From NCBI RefSeq assembly GCF_014048475.1, contig NZ_NWUS01000005.1, positions 1 through 47,152 of the forward strand: a stretch of DNA of 47,152 nucleotides. Reading direction: 5' to 3'. The stretch comes from Bombella favorum. GTDB lineage: Bacteria > Pseudomonadota > Alphaproteobacteria > Acetobacterales > Acetobacteraceae. This document shows positions 35,067 to 43,412 of the stretch, piece after piece. The notes under the pieces were generated by a model. The model was not told the DNA's origin. It saw only the letters and a list, made by a program, of their open reading frames with translations, and made no database searches. Each line of letters starts with the position of its first letter. Within the stretch, counting starts at the first letter, position 1. The translations under genes were made by a program, and so were the position numbers.

Positions 35067-36035
35067 TTAGCGGTCTGTCAGGCGGAACTCGATCCGACGG
35101 TTGCGGGCCAGAGCTTCGGGGCTGGAGCCATTGTCTAGCGGCTGATAGCCGGAGAAGGCCGTGGCCGCAATGTGGTGTGGGTTCACCCCGTTGACAATCA
35201 GCGTTTTGACGACCGTGATGGCACGGGCGGATGAGAGTTCCCAGTTGCTGGGGAATGCGGAGCGGATGGGCTGTTTATCTGCATGACCATCAACACGAAG
35301 AATCCACGGGACATCAGCCGGAATAGTAGCAGCGACCTCACGGAATGTACGGGCCAGCGTAAGAAGCCGCTTTTGGCCCGTGGGTGTGAGGGTGGCACTG
35401 CCACTGGGGAAAAGGATCTCGGACTGGAAGACAAACCGGTCGCCCACGATGGAAATCCCTGGCTGATTTTTCAGGATATCCCGTAGTCTACCAAAGAATT
35501 CAGAACGATAACGCTGGAGCTGACTGACCTTGTCTGCCAGAGCGATGTTGAGCTTCTGCCCCAGCTCGGCGATGCGGGCATCCTTGTCCGCCTCATTCTT
35601 TTTTTCAATTTCCAAAGCGCTGGAAATAGCCTGAAGCTGACGGGTTAGTTCGCTGATCTGCGAGGAGAGATCAGCAATGTTGCCAAGCTGCGCCCCCTCG
35701 ACGTCCTTTGCATGGTTTTGCGCTTCTTCCAGCTGATGCTGTCGCTCGTCCAGCTGGCTTTTTAGCGAGGCAACCATGTTGCGCTGTTCCTGTTCGGCAT
35801 TGCTCAGCGTTTTAACCTTCGCCTCGCTGAGGGAGAGCATGTCACTGAGGTGGGTCAGTTCCTGCTTTAGGTCCGCCAGGGCATGTTCTCTCTGGTTAAT
35901 AGCCGCAGAAAGAAATTCCTGCCCTAGTACGAAGACTAGCAGCACGAACGTGACCACCATCAACAGGGAGGAGAGCGCATCCACATAACCTGGCCATGCG
36001 TTGATCGAGCCGGAGCGGTGACGGCGGCGGGCCAT
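35067..36035 (-). CDS. MotB/ZorB-like stator protein with OmpA domain
   Basis: 322 residues. A short basic N-terminus is followed by one membrane helix that begins with an Asp (WPGYVDALSSLLMVVTFVLL), the position of the proton-carrying Asp in MotB. A long coiled coil runs from about 45 to 175 (repeated Gln/Leu/Glu/Ala heptads). The C-terminal OmpA peptidoglycan-binding domain has LRVDGHADKQPI, WELSSARAITVVKTL and ALARNRRIEFRL. The 130-residue coiled coil is longer than in flagellar MotB. Adjacent to the MotA-like gene (2-bp gap), it is almost certainly its partner. Confidence 0.8.
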   Translation of the reverse strand: MARRRHRSGSINAWPGYVDALSSLLMVVTFVLLVFVLGQEFLSAAINQREHALADLKQELTHLSDMLSLSEAKVKTLSNAEQEQRNMVASLKSQLDERQHQLEEAQNHAKDVEGAQLGNIADLSSQISELTRQLQAISSALEIEKKNEADKDARIAELGQKLNIALADKVSQLQRYRSEFFGRLRDILKNQPGISIVGDRFVFQSEILFPSGSATLTPTGQKRLLTLARTFREVAATIPADVPWILRVDGHADKQPIRSAFPSNWELSSARAITVVKTLIVNGVNPHHIAATAFSGYQPLDNGSSPEALARNRRIEFRLTDR

Positions 36036-36037
36036 GA

Positions 36038-37687
36038 TTAGCCCTCCTCATGCCGGGAAAGGAAAGAGGCCTTCTCATCTCCCGCAAGCGTGACGATGTC
36101 GGTGCGCAGACCAAGAAGCTGCCTTTCCATGTCCTGCAGCAGCTGGGTCACGGCTGGGTCTTCAAACTGACGCTGGCTGATGGTGCTGCTCAGGGTTTTC
36201 ATGGTTTCTAATGTTGCCTGATTCCCTTCTGCAATCTGCTGGAGGGCATTCTGGATCGGGGAGAGGTCCAGCGTAGGAGCGGCTTCTTGTCTGCTCTGGA
36301 GGCCAGCGTTGATTTCCGTCAGCTTCTCAAGGATAGCGATCTGACCCGTGCGGATAGCTTCATCTTGCTGATGAGGTGGTGCTTCCTGTCTGTTCTGGAT
36401 GCCAGCGTTGATTTCCGTTAGCTTCTCAAGGATAGCGATCTGACCCGTGCGGATAGCTTCATCTTGCTGATGGGGTGGTGCTTCCTGTCTGTTCTGGATG
36501 CCAGCGTTGATTTCCGTTAGCTTTTCAAGGATAGCGGCCTGGCCCGTGCGGATGGTCTCCGTAGGTGCTTCTCGGTGGTGAAGGAGGCTTTCGCTGATCC
36601 GGGTCAACCGGTCAATAAGGGAGACTTGTCCCTCATGGTAAGACGGGGCGGGGGCCTGTTGTGCAGACTGGCGGAGGATTCCTTCTACATCGGTCAGCTT
36701 GTTGAGAATGGCAGTTTGCCCGCGGCTGAGTGCACTGTCAGTCTGGAGCTTGTGCAGGCTCTCATTGAGGGTGTTCAGAGTAAGGATGATCTTTTCATCA
36801 GTTCCTTTATTACCTTCCATGATGCGGCGCAGAATGGTGATGTTTTGCTGGAGCAGCGCCACATTTTCTGTCGTAAGGCGCATGAAGTCCTGCACCCGTG
36901 GAAGCCACGCCTCTATGTTGGCGGCTTTATTTTCTGCTGCGCGGGCAGAATCATGAGAGGCCTTATTGTCTGCTTCTGCGGTGGGAGCGTCAAGGAAGGT
37001 CTGGTCGGCCAGCCATTCCTCAATCTCATTGGCAAAGCGGTTCTGCGCCTGCCCCGAAGTCAGGTCGAGGAAGCCAAGGATGAGCGACCCGGCCAGACCG
37101 AACATGGAGGCAGAAAAGGCCGTGGACATCCCAGCAAGTGGTTTGATCAGCCCCGTTTTGATATGGTCGAACATGGTGGAAATATCTGCACCGCCAGAAG
37201 GCATGGCACCGATAACATCCGCAACGGAACGCACGGTCAGGATCAGCCCGTAAAATGTCCCTAGTAGCCCAAGAAATACCAGAAGCTGCGTGATGTAGCG
37301 GGAAATTTCCCGCCCCTCATCCATGCGGGCTTCCAAGCTTTCCAGCATAGCCCGTGTGGTCTGTGTGGAGAGGGTCAACTTCGGATTCTGGTCACGCCGT
37401 GCCCGCAAAACACGAGCCATAGGGGAGAGAAGGCGGGGTGGCTCTGGTACCTTCAGCCCAGCCCGTGGCTGACGAAGGATGTTGACCCAACGAACTTCCG
37501 GAAAGAGTCGGAGGGTTAGATGGAGATTCCAGAGAATACCAAGCAGCAGAATTGCGACGATGACGCCATCTAGCCCCGGATTTACCATAAAGGCATGGAT
37601 CAACACATTCTGCAGGGCAAAGGCCAATCCCAGAATGATCAGTAGGAAAACAATGATACGGACGAGATAGCGGGTTGGGCGTGTCAT
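36038..37687 (-). CDS. MotA/ZorA-like proton-channel protein with long repeat-bearing tail
   Basis: 549 residues. Four membrane segments (about 8-26, 38-58, 133-155, 188-215) follow the MotA/TolQ/ExbB plan, with the conserved second pair LLVFLGLLGTFYGLILTV and AFSASMFGLAGSLILGFL. The remaining roughly 330 residues are a cytoplasmic coiled-coil tail. This tail contains a 33-residue unit (LTEINAGIQNRQEAPP plus HQQDEAIRTGQIAILEK) present in near-identical tandem copies. The protein likely forms a pentameric, proton-driven rotor-type complex with the MotB-like product. It has no flagellar neighbours. Long-tailed MotA proteins include ZorA, so a mechanical signalling role is plausible but unproven. 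Confidence 0.78.
   Translation of the reverse strand: MTRPTRYLVRIIVFLLIILGLAFALQNVLIHAFMVNPGLDGVIVAILLLGILWNLHLTLRLFPEVRWVNILRQPRAGLKVPEPPRLLSPMARVLRARRDQNPKLTLSTQTTRAMLESLEARMDEGREISRYITQLLVFLGLLGTFYGLILTVRSVADVIGAMPSGGADISTMFDHIKTGLIKPLAGMSTAFSASMFGLAGSLILGFLDLTSGQAQNRFANEIEEWLADQTFLDAPTAEADNKASHDSARAAENKAANIEAWLPRVQDFMRLTTENVALLQQNITILRRIMEGNKGTDEKIILTLNTLNESLHKLQTDSALSRGQTAILNKLTDVEGILRQSAQQAPAPSYHEGQVSLIDRLTRISESLLHHREAPTETIRTGQAAILEKLTEINAGIQNRQEAPPHQQDEAIRTGQIAILEKLTEINAGIQNRQEAPPHQQDEAIRTGQIAILEKLTEINAGLQSRQEAAPTLDLSPIQNALQQIAEGNQATLETMKTLSSTISQRQFEDPAVTQLLQDMERQLLGLRTDIVTLAGDEKASFLSRHEEG
36302..36560. repeat. 99-bp in-frame tandem repeat in the MotA-like gene
   Basis: The 18-base string GCCAGCGTTGATTTCCGT begins at 36302, 36401 and 36500, so the period is exactly 99 bp. 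The first two units are nearly identical for their full length and the third is partial (about 60 bp, then diverging). The period is a multiple of 3 and codes for 33 residues of the coiled-coil tail. More divergent copies of the GQ-AIL-KLT core lie further along the protein, so the tail grew by repeated duplication. Confidence 0.9.
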
Positions 37688-38409
37688 GGTATCGTGTTTC
37701 CTTTCTCAGGGCTCTCTGAAGGGGCAGGGTTGGCTTCGGGGAGGATGTCTAGCCTGTCCGCTGGTGCTGTGTCGGTACTATCTGGCCGCCCTTGGGCGAT
37801 GGGATAGATGCGTGTCGTGGCAATGCCGCCTTGTATCAGCAGGCTGCGCACGGCCAACGCACGGGACAGGGAGATGCGACGGGGGGCGGAAATGTCGCTG
37901 CCTGGTGTCGTCGCATAGCTGCGGAGGATGAGGCGGGTATTTACCTTCGGTGCCATGGCTTCTGCGTAATGGCGGATAGCATCAATAGTGGTGGCATTCA
38001 TGCCGGTGCTGTTTGTATCGAACAGAATACGAAGAGAATCCGACTGCTGTGCTTCAGCTCGGCTGTGGCTGTCCTTGGCGGGTTGTACATCTGCTGCAGG
38101 AACAGGGGGGTGTAGAACAACCGGAAAGGGCGGCGGCGTTATGACGGTCGGCTTAGGAGCCCCGGCTGAAATAGCCGGTACTTGTGTATAGCCTGATGGC
38201 ACCGGCGGAAGCGGTGGCGTTGAATCATGATGGGTGGGGGCTGGCTGGCTCGTATGCCGGACAGTCTGTTGGGGCCGCTGGGCTGGGGCCGCCTTGGGCA
38301 AGGCATCTAGATTGGTGGAAACCTGCGCCTGCACAGCCGGAGCGTACAGAAGACCTGCCAGAAAAGGCGTGAAAAGTAGAGGGGAGAGGGAAGCCTGCCG
38401 TTTTTTCAT
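37684..38409 (-). CDS. Secreted OmpA-like protein, first gene of the motor cluster
   Basis: 241 residues. A signal peptide (SLSPLLFTPFLAGLLYAPAV, cleavage near VQA-QV) precedes a Pro-rich linker (about 35-115), then an OmpA/Pal-like domain: LRILFDTNSTGMNATTIDAI, RLILRSYATTPG and RISLSRALAVRSLLIQGGI, ending in a Pro/Ser-rich tail. The domain would bind peptidoglycan. Its stop overlaps the MotA-like start by ATGA, so the three genes 38409 to 35067 form one translation-coupled unit. The gene may supply a cell-wall anchor or sensor for the motor. Confidence 0.7.
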   Translation of the reverse strand: MKKRQASLSPLLFTPFLAGLLYAPAVQAQVSTNLDALPKAAPAQRPQQTVRHTSQPAPTHHDSTPPLPPVPSGYTQVPAISAGAPKPTVITPPPFPVVLHPPVPAADVQPAKDSHSRAEAQQSDSLRILFDTNSTGMNATTIDAIRHYAEAMAPKVNTRLILRSYATTPGSDISAPRRISLSRALAVRSLLIQGGIATTRIYPIAQGRPDSTDTAPADRLDILPEANPAPSESPEKGNTIP

Positions 38410-38507
38410 GCCGTTATCCTATGCGGAGGAGCCGTATCCTGCAATCATTATGGCAATATCATGCTGTGGAATACGGCCCCATAACCCTCTCATGGTGGTG
38501 TGAGGGC

Positions 38508-39335
38508 TTAGTCCTGTGTGAGGGCGTTGTGGACCAGCTCCCGCAGGGGCGCATGGAAATGCTGGTTACCAGCAACCACATTCACTTCATCATCAAGATC
38601 GCCCAGGTCACGGCCCTGATCATCTGTGGCATGGCCACCAGCTTCACGCACGAGCAGCAGGCCAGCAGCGCAATCCCACGGCTTCAGCCCCAGTTCCCAG
38701 TAGCCTTCATAGCGTCCAGCTGCCAGCCAGGCGAGGTCCAATGAGGCAGCACCGCAACGGCGGATGCCAGCCACTTTGGGCATAAGGCTGCTCAGAACAC
38801 GCCCGAAAGGCAGGCGATGTTTTGCGGGAACCTTGGCAAAAGGAATCCCTGTGGCGAACATGGATTCTGAGAGCTTGCGCCGTGCAGAAACACGGATGCG
38901 CCGGTCATTGAGGAAGGCACCGATGCCTTTTTCTGCCCAGAACATTTCATGGGAGGCCGGATTATAGACGACGGCAGCCACGAGCTCGACATCCCCGTTT
39001 GGATGGCGCCGCTGGAGGGCGATGGAAATAGCCCAGAGCGGGATACCATGGAGGAAGTTGGAGGTTCCATCCAGCGGGTCGACAATCCAGCGCCATGTCC
39101 AATTGTCACCGCCAGAGGCACCGCTTTCTTCCATCAGGAAGGCATAGCCAGGGCGGGCACGGGCCAGCTCTTCACGGATGGTCTTCTCGGCCCGCATGTC
39201 GGCCTGGGAGACAAAGTCTCCCGGACCTTTGATGCTGACCTGAAGTTGTTCAACCTCGGCAAAGTCACGCAGGAGAGAGCGCGCCGCTTTTTGCGCTGTG
39301 TTCTGCATGACGGCCATATGGGGAGAAAGACGCAT
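38508..39335 (-). CDS. Inositol monophosphatase family protein
   Basis: 275 residues, with AAGGA 6 nt before the ATG at 39335. The lithium-sensitive phosphatase motifs are present: metal site 1 EESGA, the DPLDGTSNFLHGIPLWAISI block, and the C-terminal site KPWDCAAGLLLVREAGG. Family members hydrolyse myo-inositol-1-phosphate (SuhB), histidinol phosphate or 3'-phosphoadenosine phosphate, so the substrate is open. SuhB is also part of rRNA antitermination complexes in some bacteria. It follows efp by 2 bp and is co-transcribed. Confidence 0.88.
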   Translation of the reverse strand: MRLSPHMAVMQNTAQKAARSLLRDFAEVEQLQVSIKGPGDFVSQADMRAEKTIREELARARPGYAFLMEESGASGGDNWTWRWIVDPLDGTSNFLHGIPLWAISIALQRRHPNGDVELVAAVVYNPASHEMFWAEKGIGAFLNDRRIRVSARRKLSESMFATGIPFAKVPAKHRLPFGRVLSSLMPKVAGIRRCGAASLDLAWLAAGRYEGYWELGLKPWDCAAGLLLVREAGGHATDDQGRDLGDLDDEVNVVAGNQHFHAPLRELVHNALTQD

Positions 39336-39337
39336 GA

Positions 39338-39904
39338 TCAGTCCTTGGCACGCTCAACGTAAGTGGCGTCTTCCGTGCGGACGACAATGCGCTCACCAGC
39401 TTCGATGAAGGGAGGAACCATCACCTTCACACCGTTGGACAGCACGGCAGGCTTGTAGGAGGAGCTGGCAGTCTGACCTTTGACGACTGGGTCGGCTTCA
39501 GCAATTTCCAGCGTGACCTGCGGTGGCAGGGTAACGGCAACGGGGTCGCCCTCAACCAGCTTGACACCGATTGTCATGTTGTCCTGAAGGAAGGGGAGCT
39601 GATCACCGAGGATGTCCTTCGGCAGCATGGTCTGTTCGAATGTTTCCGGGTCCATGAGGACGATGTTGTCGCCGTCCATATAGGAATAGATGTAGTCATT
39701 ATCTTCGGTCAGGAGACGTTCGACAGTATCAGCTGTACGCCACCGCTCGTTGCTTTTGTTGCCGCTGGCGAGGTCACGCATCTCCACCTGGATGAAGGCA
39801 CCGCCCTTACCGGGGGTCAGAATCTGCTGTTTAAGAACGGTCCAGCGGCGACCGTTATGTTCGATGACCTGCCCGGCCCGGATGAGGTTGGCTTGCTGTT
39901 TCAT
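39338..39904 (-). CDS. efp: Elongation factor P
   Basis: 188 residues from the ATG at 39904 (AGGAG 5 nt upstream); the frame extends far upstream but that part is not EF-P. KOW-like domain I carries LTPGKGGAFIQV with Lys33, the residue that receives (R)-beta-lysine in EF-P of the EpmA type. Two OB domains follow (VERLLTEDNDYIYSYMDGD, then GERIVVRTEDATYVERAKD). EF-P relieves ribosome stalling at proline runs. Both modification genes, epmB and epmA, are in the next 2.3 kb, so this EF-P is expected to be lysylated. Confidence 0.95.
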   Translation of the reverse strand: MKQQANLIRAGQVIEHNGRRWTVLKQQILTPGKGGAFIQVEMRDLASGNKSNERWRTADTVERLLTEDNDYIYSYMDGDNIVLMDPETFEQTMLPKDILGDQLPFLQDNMTIGVKLVEGDPVAVTLPPQVTLEIAEADPVVKGQTASSSYKPAVLSNGVKVMVPPFIEAGERIVVRTEDATYVERAKD

Positions 39905-39946
39905 GTCAGCTCCTGATGTACGTGCAAAAGATCGGTGTTGCCCAAG

Positions 39947-39970
39947 GCTCCCTGCCTTACAGGCGGGAGC
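39947..39970 (-). repeat. Hairpin in the gap between epmB and efp
   Basis: GCTCCC-t-GCC and GGC-GGGAGC form a 9-bp stem with one bulged base and a 5-nt loop, about 43 nt upstream of the efp start. No T-run follows on the minus strand. It may stabilise or regulate the efp message. Confidence 0.35.
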
Positions 39971-40034
39971 GATGGCGCTCTGGGAGACTTCTAGCCGTGT
40001 CGGCGGGGGGTGTGCAAGCTCCCTGTTACGCGCT

Positions 40035-41099
40035 CTAGGTAAAAGGATAATGCTGTCCATCCGTTCCTCGTGCTTGCGAGGGGGGGGAGGCACTGTCAGA
40101 TGATGAGTGGATGAGATAATCCGGCCCGAGGGGTACTTTGCCCTTTCCACCGGGGATATCCACGACATAGGTCGGCCAGATCAGACCGGAGACCCGGCCC
40201 CGTAGGCTCTCCAGCAAGGCACGGCCTTCTTCCACCGGGACGTGAAAATGCGCTGTGCCGGGGGCAGAATCGAGGTGGTGGAGGTAATAGGGCTTGATGC
40301 GAGCAGCGATCAGCGCACGCAGGAGGGCTTCCAGCGATTCAGTTGTGTCATTCACGCCCCGAAGCAAGACGGATTGGGAGAGGACAGGAATCCCCCGGCA
40401 GAGCATTTGCCGGACAGCCAGACGGGCTTCTTCGGTTAGTTCCCGGGCATGGTTGATATGAGCGACCATCCAGAGGGCACGGTCAGTCTCCAAAGCATCC
40501 AGAAGGTCCGTTGTCAGGCGTTCCGGTGCGGCGACGGGGACACGGCTATGGATGCGGATAATCTCAATATGGGCGATGGCCGACAGACGTTGGATGATGT
40601 GTTTCATCCGGCGAGGGGAGAGCATCAGCGGGTCCCCGCCGGTCAGGATGATTTCCCGTATCTGTGGATGTGTCTCAATCCAGTGGAAGGCGGCTTCTAA
40701 TGCCTCTTCCCCCAACAGGCCACCATCCGGGCCGACATGTTCCCTGCGGAAGCAGAAGCGGCAGTACAGCGGGCAGATAAGCAGCGGTTTGAGCAGGGCT
40801 CTGTCCTCGTAGCGATGCACGATGCCGGGCACAGGGGAGAGGGCTTCATCGCCGATAGGGTCTTCATTTTCGTGTGGCATGGTCTGCAATTCCCGTGCAT
40901 CGGGAATGACCTGCCGCCCGATTGGGTCATCCGGGCGGGTGATGAGCCGTTGGAAAGCCGGGGGGATGGCGGTGGCATAGCGATCCGCCACAGCCTCCAA
41001 CGCAGGAACTTGTTCCGGCGTGATGAGGTCTGCCTCAAGAAGCGCTTGTGTCGTGCGGAGTGCTTTGTGTGGTGTGGAGGGTGAGGCAGGGTCTTGCAT
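40035..41099 (-). CDS. epmB: EF-P beta-lysylation radical SAM enzyme EpmB
   Basis: 354 residues in the lysine-2,3-aminomutase family. The radical-SAM triad is C-x3-C-x2-C in LICPLYCRFCFRREH. EIILTGGDPLMLSPRRM, RIHSRVPVAAPERLT and YYLHHLDSAPGTAHFHVP are conserved, the last near the PLP-Lys region. At 354 residues it is the short EpmB form rather than the longer catabolic aminomutase. It turns (S)-alpha-lysine into (R)-beta-lysine for EF-P. It lies upstream of efp on the same strand and divergent from epmA. Confidence 0.92.
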   Translation of the reverse strand: MQDPASPSTPHKALRTTQALLEADLITPEQVPALEAVADRYATAIPPAFQRLITRPDDPIGRQVIPDARELQTMPHENEDPIGDEALSPVPGIVHRYEDRALLKPLLICPLYCRFCFRREHVGPDGGLLGEEALEAAFHWIETHPQIREIILTGGDPLMLSPRRMKHIIQRLSAIAHIEIIRIHSRVPVAAPERLTTDLLDALETDRALWMVAHINHARELTEEARLAVRQMLCRGIPVLSQSVLLRGVNDTTESLEALLRALIAARIKPYYLHHLDSAPGTAHFHVPVEEGRALLESLRGRVSGLIWPTYVVDIPGGKGKVPLGPDYLIHSSSDSASPPSQARGTDGQHYPFT

Positions 41100-41226
41100 G
41101 AGGCTGCTCTAGCGAAAGGAGACGGCTTTCCGCAAGAAGACTCTACTATGGCGCTTGCGTGAAGGCCTGCTTTATAGGGGAGGGATGATGATTGGGCATG
41201 AAAGTTAAAAAGTGGAGGGGGTGGTG

Positions 41227-42228
41227 ATGGGACGTTTCAGCACGATGCAGACAACAGCCCGGATACGGGACCGTTTGCCATTTCTGCGGCGACGTGCCCG
41301 GATGGTGCAAGCCGTGCGCGCTTTCTTCGAGGGGCGGGGCTATCTGGAGGTCGAGACGCCCTATGCCGTGCCCGTGCCGGGTGAGGAAGTGCATTTGCGC
41401 TGTTTCCGTACCGTTTTGGACCATCCGGACGGTACATCAGAGGTGCGCCACCTCCATACTAGCCCAGAATTCGCTATGAAACGTCTCGTAGCCGCAACGG
41501 GGCAGCCTTTGTTTCAGCTAGCCCGTGTCTGGCGCAATGGGGAGCGGAGTGCGACCCACATGCCGGAATTCACCATGCTGGAATGGTACCGCCCCGGTGC
41601 GGCCCTCTCGTCTCTTATGGATGAGACGGAACATTTGTTGCGCTCTCTTTTGCCGCCTAGCCTGCTTTATGGCGAGGATGATCTGGATCTGTCTCGACCT
41701 TTTGAACGTATGACGATGCAGGAGGCCTTTGCTCGTTATGTCGGGGTGGACCTGCTATCTAGTGCCGGGGATGCGGCCCGTCTTGCTTGTGAGGCTGGTG
41801 TTTCGCTCCGGGAGGGGGAGGATTGGGAAGACCTTTTCTTCCGTTTACTGCTGGAGAAGGTTGAGCCGTATATCGGGCGGGAGCGTCCTACTTTTCTGAC
41901 ACATTGGCCAGCCGAACAGGCAGCCTTGGCAAAGCGTGACCCAGCTGACCCACGGGTGGCTCTGCGTTTTGAGCTTTATGCCGCTGGGCTGGAACTGGCC
42001 AATGCGTTTGAGGAGCTGACAGACCCGCAAGAGCAGCGTCAGCGTTTTGAAGCGGACCGGGTCCGGCGGATGCAGATTACGCCGGAACAGGATTGGCCAG
42101 TGGATGAGGCCTTTCTTGAGGCTCTACCCGACATGCCTCCGACATCTGGTATTGCTTTGGGTTTTGATAGGCTTGTGATGCTGGCAACGGGAGCCCCTCG
42201 TCTTGAGGAGATTCTTTGGCTAAGCTGA
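41227..42228 (+). CDS. epmA: EF-P-lysine lysyltransferase EpmA (GenX/PoxA)
   Basis: 333 residues from the ATG at 41227 (GGAGGGG upstream); a GTG at 41212 is in frame. It is a truncated class II LysRS-like enzyme without an anticodon-binding domain: RARMVQAVRAFFEGRGYLEV (motif 1), HLHTSPEFAMKRL, RVWRNGERSATHMPEFTMLE (motif 2) and TSGIALGFDRLVMLATGA (motif 3). It activates beta-lysine with ATP and attaches it to Lys33 of EF-P. It is divergently transcribed from epmB-efp, with a 127-bp shared promoter region. Confidence 0.94.
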   Translation: MGRFSTMQTTARIRDRLPFLRRRARMVQAVRAFFEGRGYLEVETPYAVPVPGEEVHLRCFRTVLDHPDGTSEVRHLHTSPEFAMKRLVAATGQPLFQLARVWRNGERSATHMPEFTMLEWYRPGAALSSLMDETEHLLRSLLPPSLLYGEDDLDLSRPFERMTMQEAFARYVGVDLLSSAGDAARLACEAGVSLREGEDWEDLFFRLLLEKVEPYIGRERPTFLTHWPAEQAALAKRDPADPRVALRFELYAAGLELANAFEELTDPQEQRQRFEADRVRRMQITPEQDWPVDEAFLEALPDMPPTSGIALGFDRLVMLATGAPRLEEILWLS

Positions 42229-42292
42229 CAGAAATGGTTCTGTAACCAGAGTGCATGGTCGATAAATTATCGATGAGTGAAGGGGTGGGGGT

Positions 42293-42688
42293 ATGAAACG
42301 CTCTGCATATGGACAGGGGGTATGGCTGGCTCTTGGGGTCGTTCTGTTGTTGGGAGGGTGTACAGCACCGGCTCTTCAGCGGCCGAAGGTGCTGAATTCC
42401 ATGGTTGGACAGTCGACTGTAGAGGTCTTGCGCCGTTTTGGGGTGCCTACCCGTACCTACGTTGCTCAAGGGCATAATTTTCTGTCCTATATCGAGACGG
42501 AAACGCAGTTTTCCCCGGGGTATTCCGGTTGGGATTGGGGCTGGGGCGGCGGTTATGGCTATGGGTATGGGGGAGGCTGGGGTGGCATCAGTATTCCTCC
42601 CAGCTATTACAGCTCTACCTGTCAGACGACATTTGAAGCGGTGGAAGATAAGGTTGTGGGATGGAAGCTGTATGGAGGGGGGTGTTGA
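42293..42688 (+). CDS. Small lipoprotein with a Gly/Tyr/Trp-rich centre
   Basis: 131 residues. The signal peptide ends in a good lipobox LLLGGC (Cys23). KVLNSMVGQSTVEVLRRFGV is an SmpA-like opening, followed by a low-complexity block of alternating Gly, Tyr and Trp at about residues 80-100, then a domain with two Cys (SSTCQTTFEAVEDKVVGW, and a final GGGC). The Gly/Tyr block may be a flexible surface patch. Function unknown. It overlaps nothing but lies only 5 bp before the fasciclin-like gene, so they may form one unit. Confidence 0.65.
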   Translation: MKRSAYGQGVWLALGVVLLLGGCTAPALQRPKVLNSMVGQSTVEVLRRFGVPTRTYVAQGHNFLSYIETETQFSPGYSGWDWGWGGGYGYGYGGGWGGISIPPSYYSSTCQTTFEAVEDKVVGWKLYGGGC

Positions 42689-42693
42689 GTTTG

Positions 42694-43395
42694 ATGCGTA
42701 GGTTGCGATGTGGGCAGGTGCTGCCTGTAAAGCTGGGGCTAGCCTGTATGGCTCTTTCTGCTCTGGCTGGCTGCGGCGGCGGAACGTCGAACCGGCAGGA
42801 CCCTCTTTCTGTGCGTGGTTCTTCTTATGCAGCACCTTTGCCCGAGGCGAAGAGTATTCAAGAGGCGTATAAGCCGGCCTCTTCCGATGAGCCGCCTAAT
42901 CCGCAGGTCAAGTACCATGTGCCGCCCGCATTTTCCTTTGAAGATAGGCCATTGAGTGACAATCTTTCTGGCTCTATTGAGATGGCCGATTTTGAGGCTG
43001 CCGTCATACGAGCTGGGTACTGGCCCCTGCTGGAGGGAGAGAAAAATTATACTGTGCTGGCTGTTCCCAATGGTCCTTTTGAGGCCTTCAAGCATGAGGT
43101 TAAACCGGACCTTATGAGGCCTACAGGGCGTAGCTATTTGAGGGGTTTTATTGGCCAGATGATTCTTGTTGGGCATTGGGATATGCCTACGATCCAGCGT
43201 AAGGCAGCAAAAAAGGGTGGCAGCGTACAGGTGCCGACACTTGCTGGGCCGGGGCATGACGTGATTCTAAAGCCTACAGTCTTCGGCAGTGTGGAAGTCA
43301 TCGGCAAGGATGGCACAGTGACGCTGACCGGAGGAGGGTACCCGCAGGCCAATGGTGTTCTGTATATGGCAGACTCCATTCTCCCCTATCAGTAA
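42694..43395 (+). CDS. Fasciclin-domain lipoprotein
   Basis: 233 residues from the ATG at 42694; a GTG at 42682 directly after GGAGGGG is an alternative. A lipoprotein signal ends LSALAGCGGG. After a linker of about 70 residues a fasciclin-like (FAS1) domain follows: MADFEAAVIRAGYWPLLEGE, YTVLAVPNGPFEAFK, LRGFIGQMILVGHW and the closing ANGVLYMADSILP. FAS1 domains mediate adhesion or matrix binding on cell surfaces. The protein is likely anchored to the inner leaflet of the outer membrane or displayed. Partner unknown. Confidence 0.72.
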   Translation: MRRLRCGQVLPVKLGLACMALSALAGCGGGTSNRQDPLSVRGSSYAAPLPEAKSIQEAYKPASSDEPPNPQVKYHVPPAFSFEDRPLSDNLSGSIEMADFEAAVIRAGYWPLLEGEKNYTVLAVPNGPFEAFKHEVKPDLMRPTGRSYLRGFIGQMILVGHWDMPTIQRKAAKKGGSVQVPTLAGPGHDVILKPTVFGSVEVIGKDGTVTLTGGGYPQANGVLYMADSILPYQ

Positions 43396-43412
43396 GGGGA
43401 GATTCGCCTGAG

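Noticed and set aside
36302-36560. Evenly spaced direct repeats that might suggest a CRISPR array
   Set aside because: The whole 99-bp unit is repeated, there are no unique spacers, and it is in frame inside a gene.
35067-38409. A full Zorya anti-phage defence system
   Set aside because: Only the motor-like components are present; no ZorC, ZorD helicase or ZorE nuclease is in the window and neighbours are housekeeping genes.
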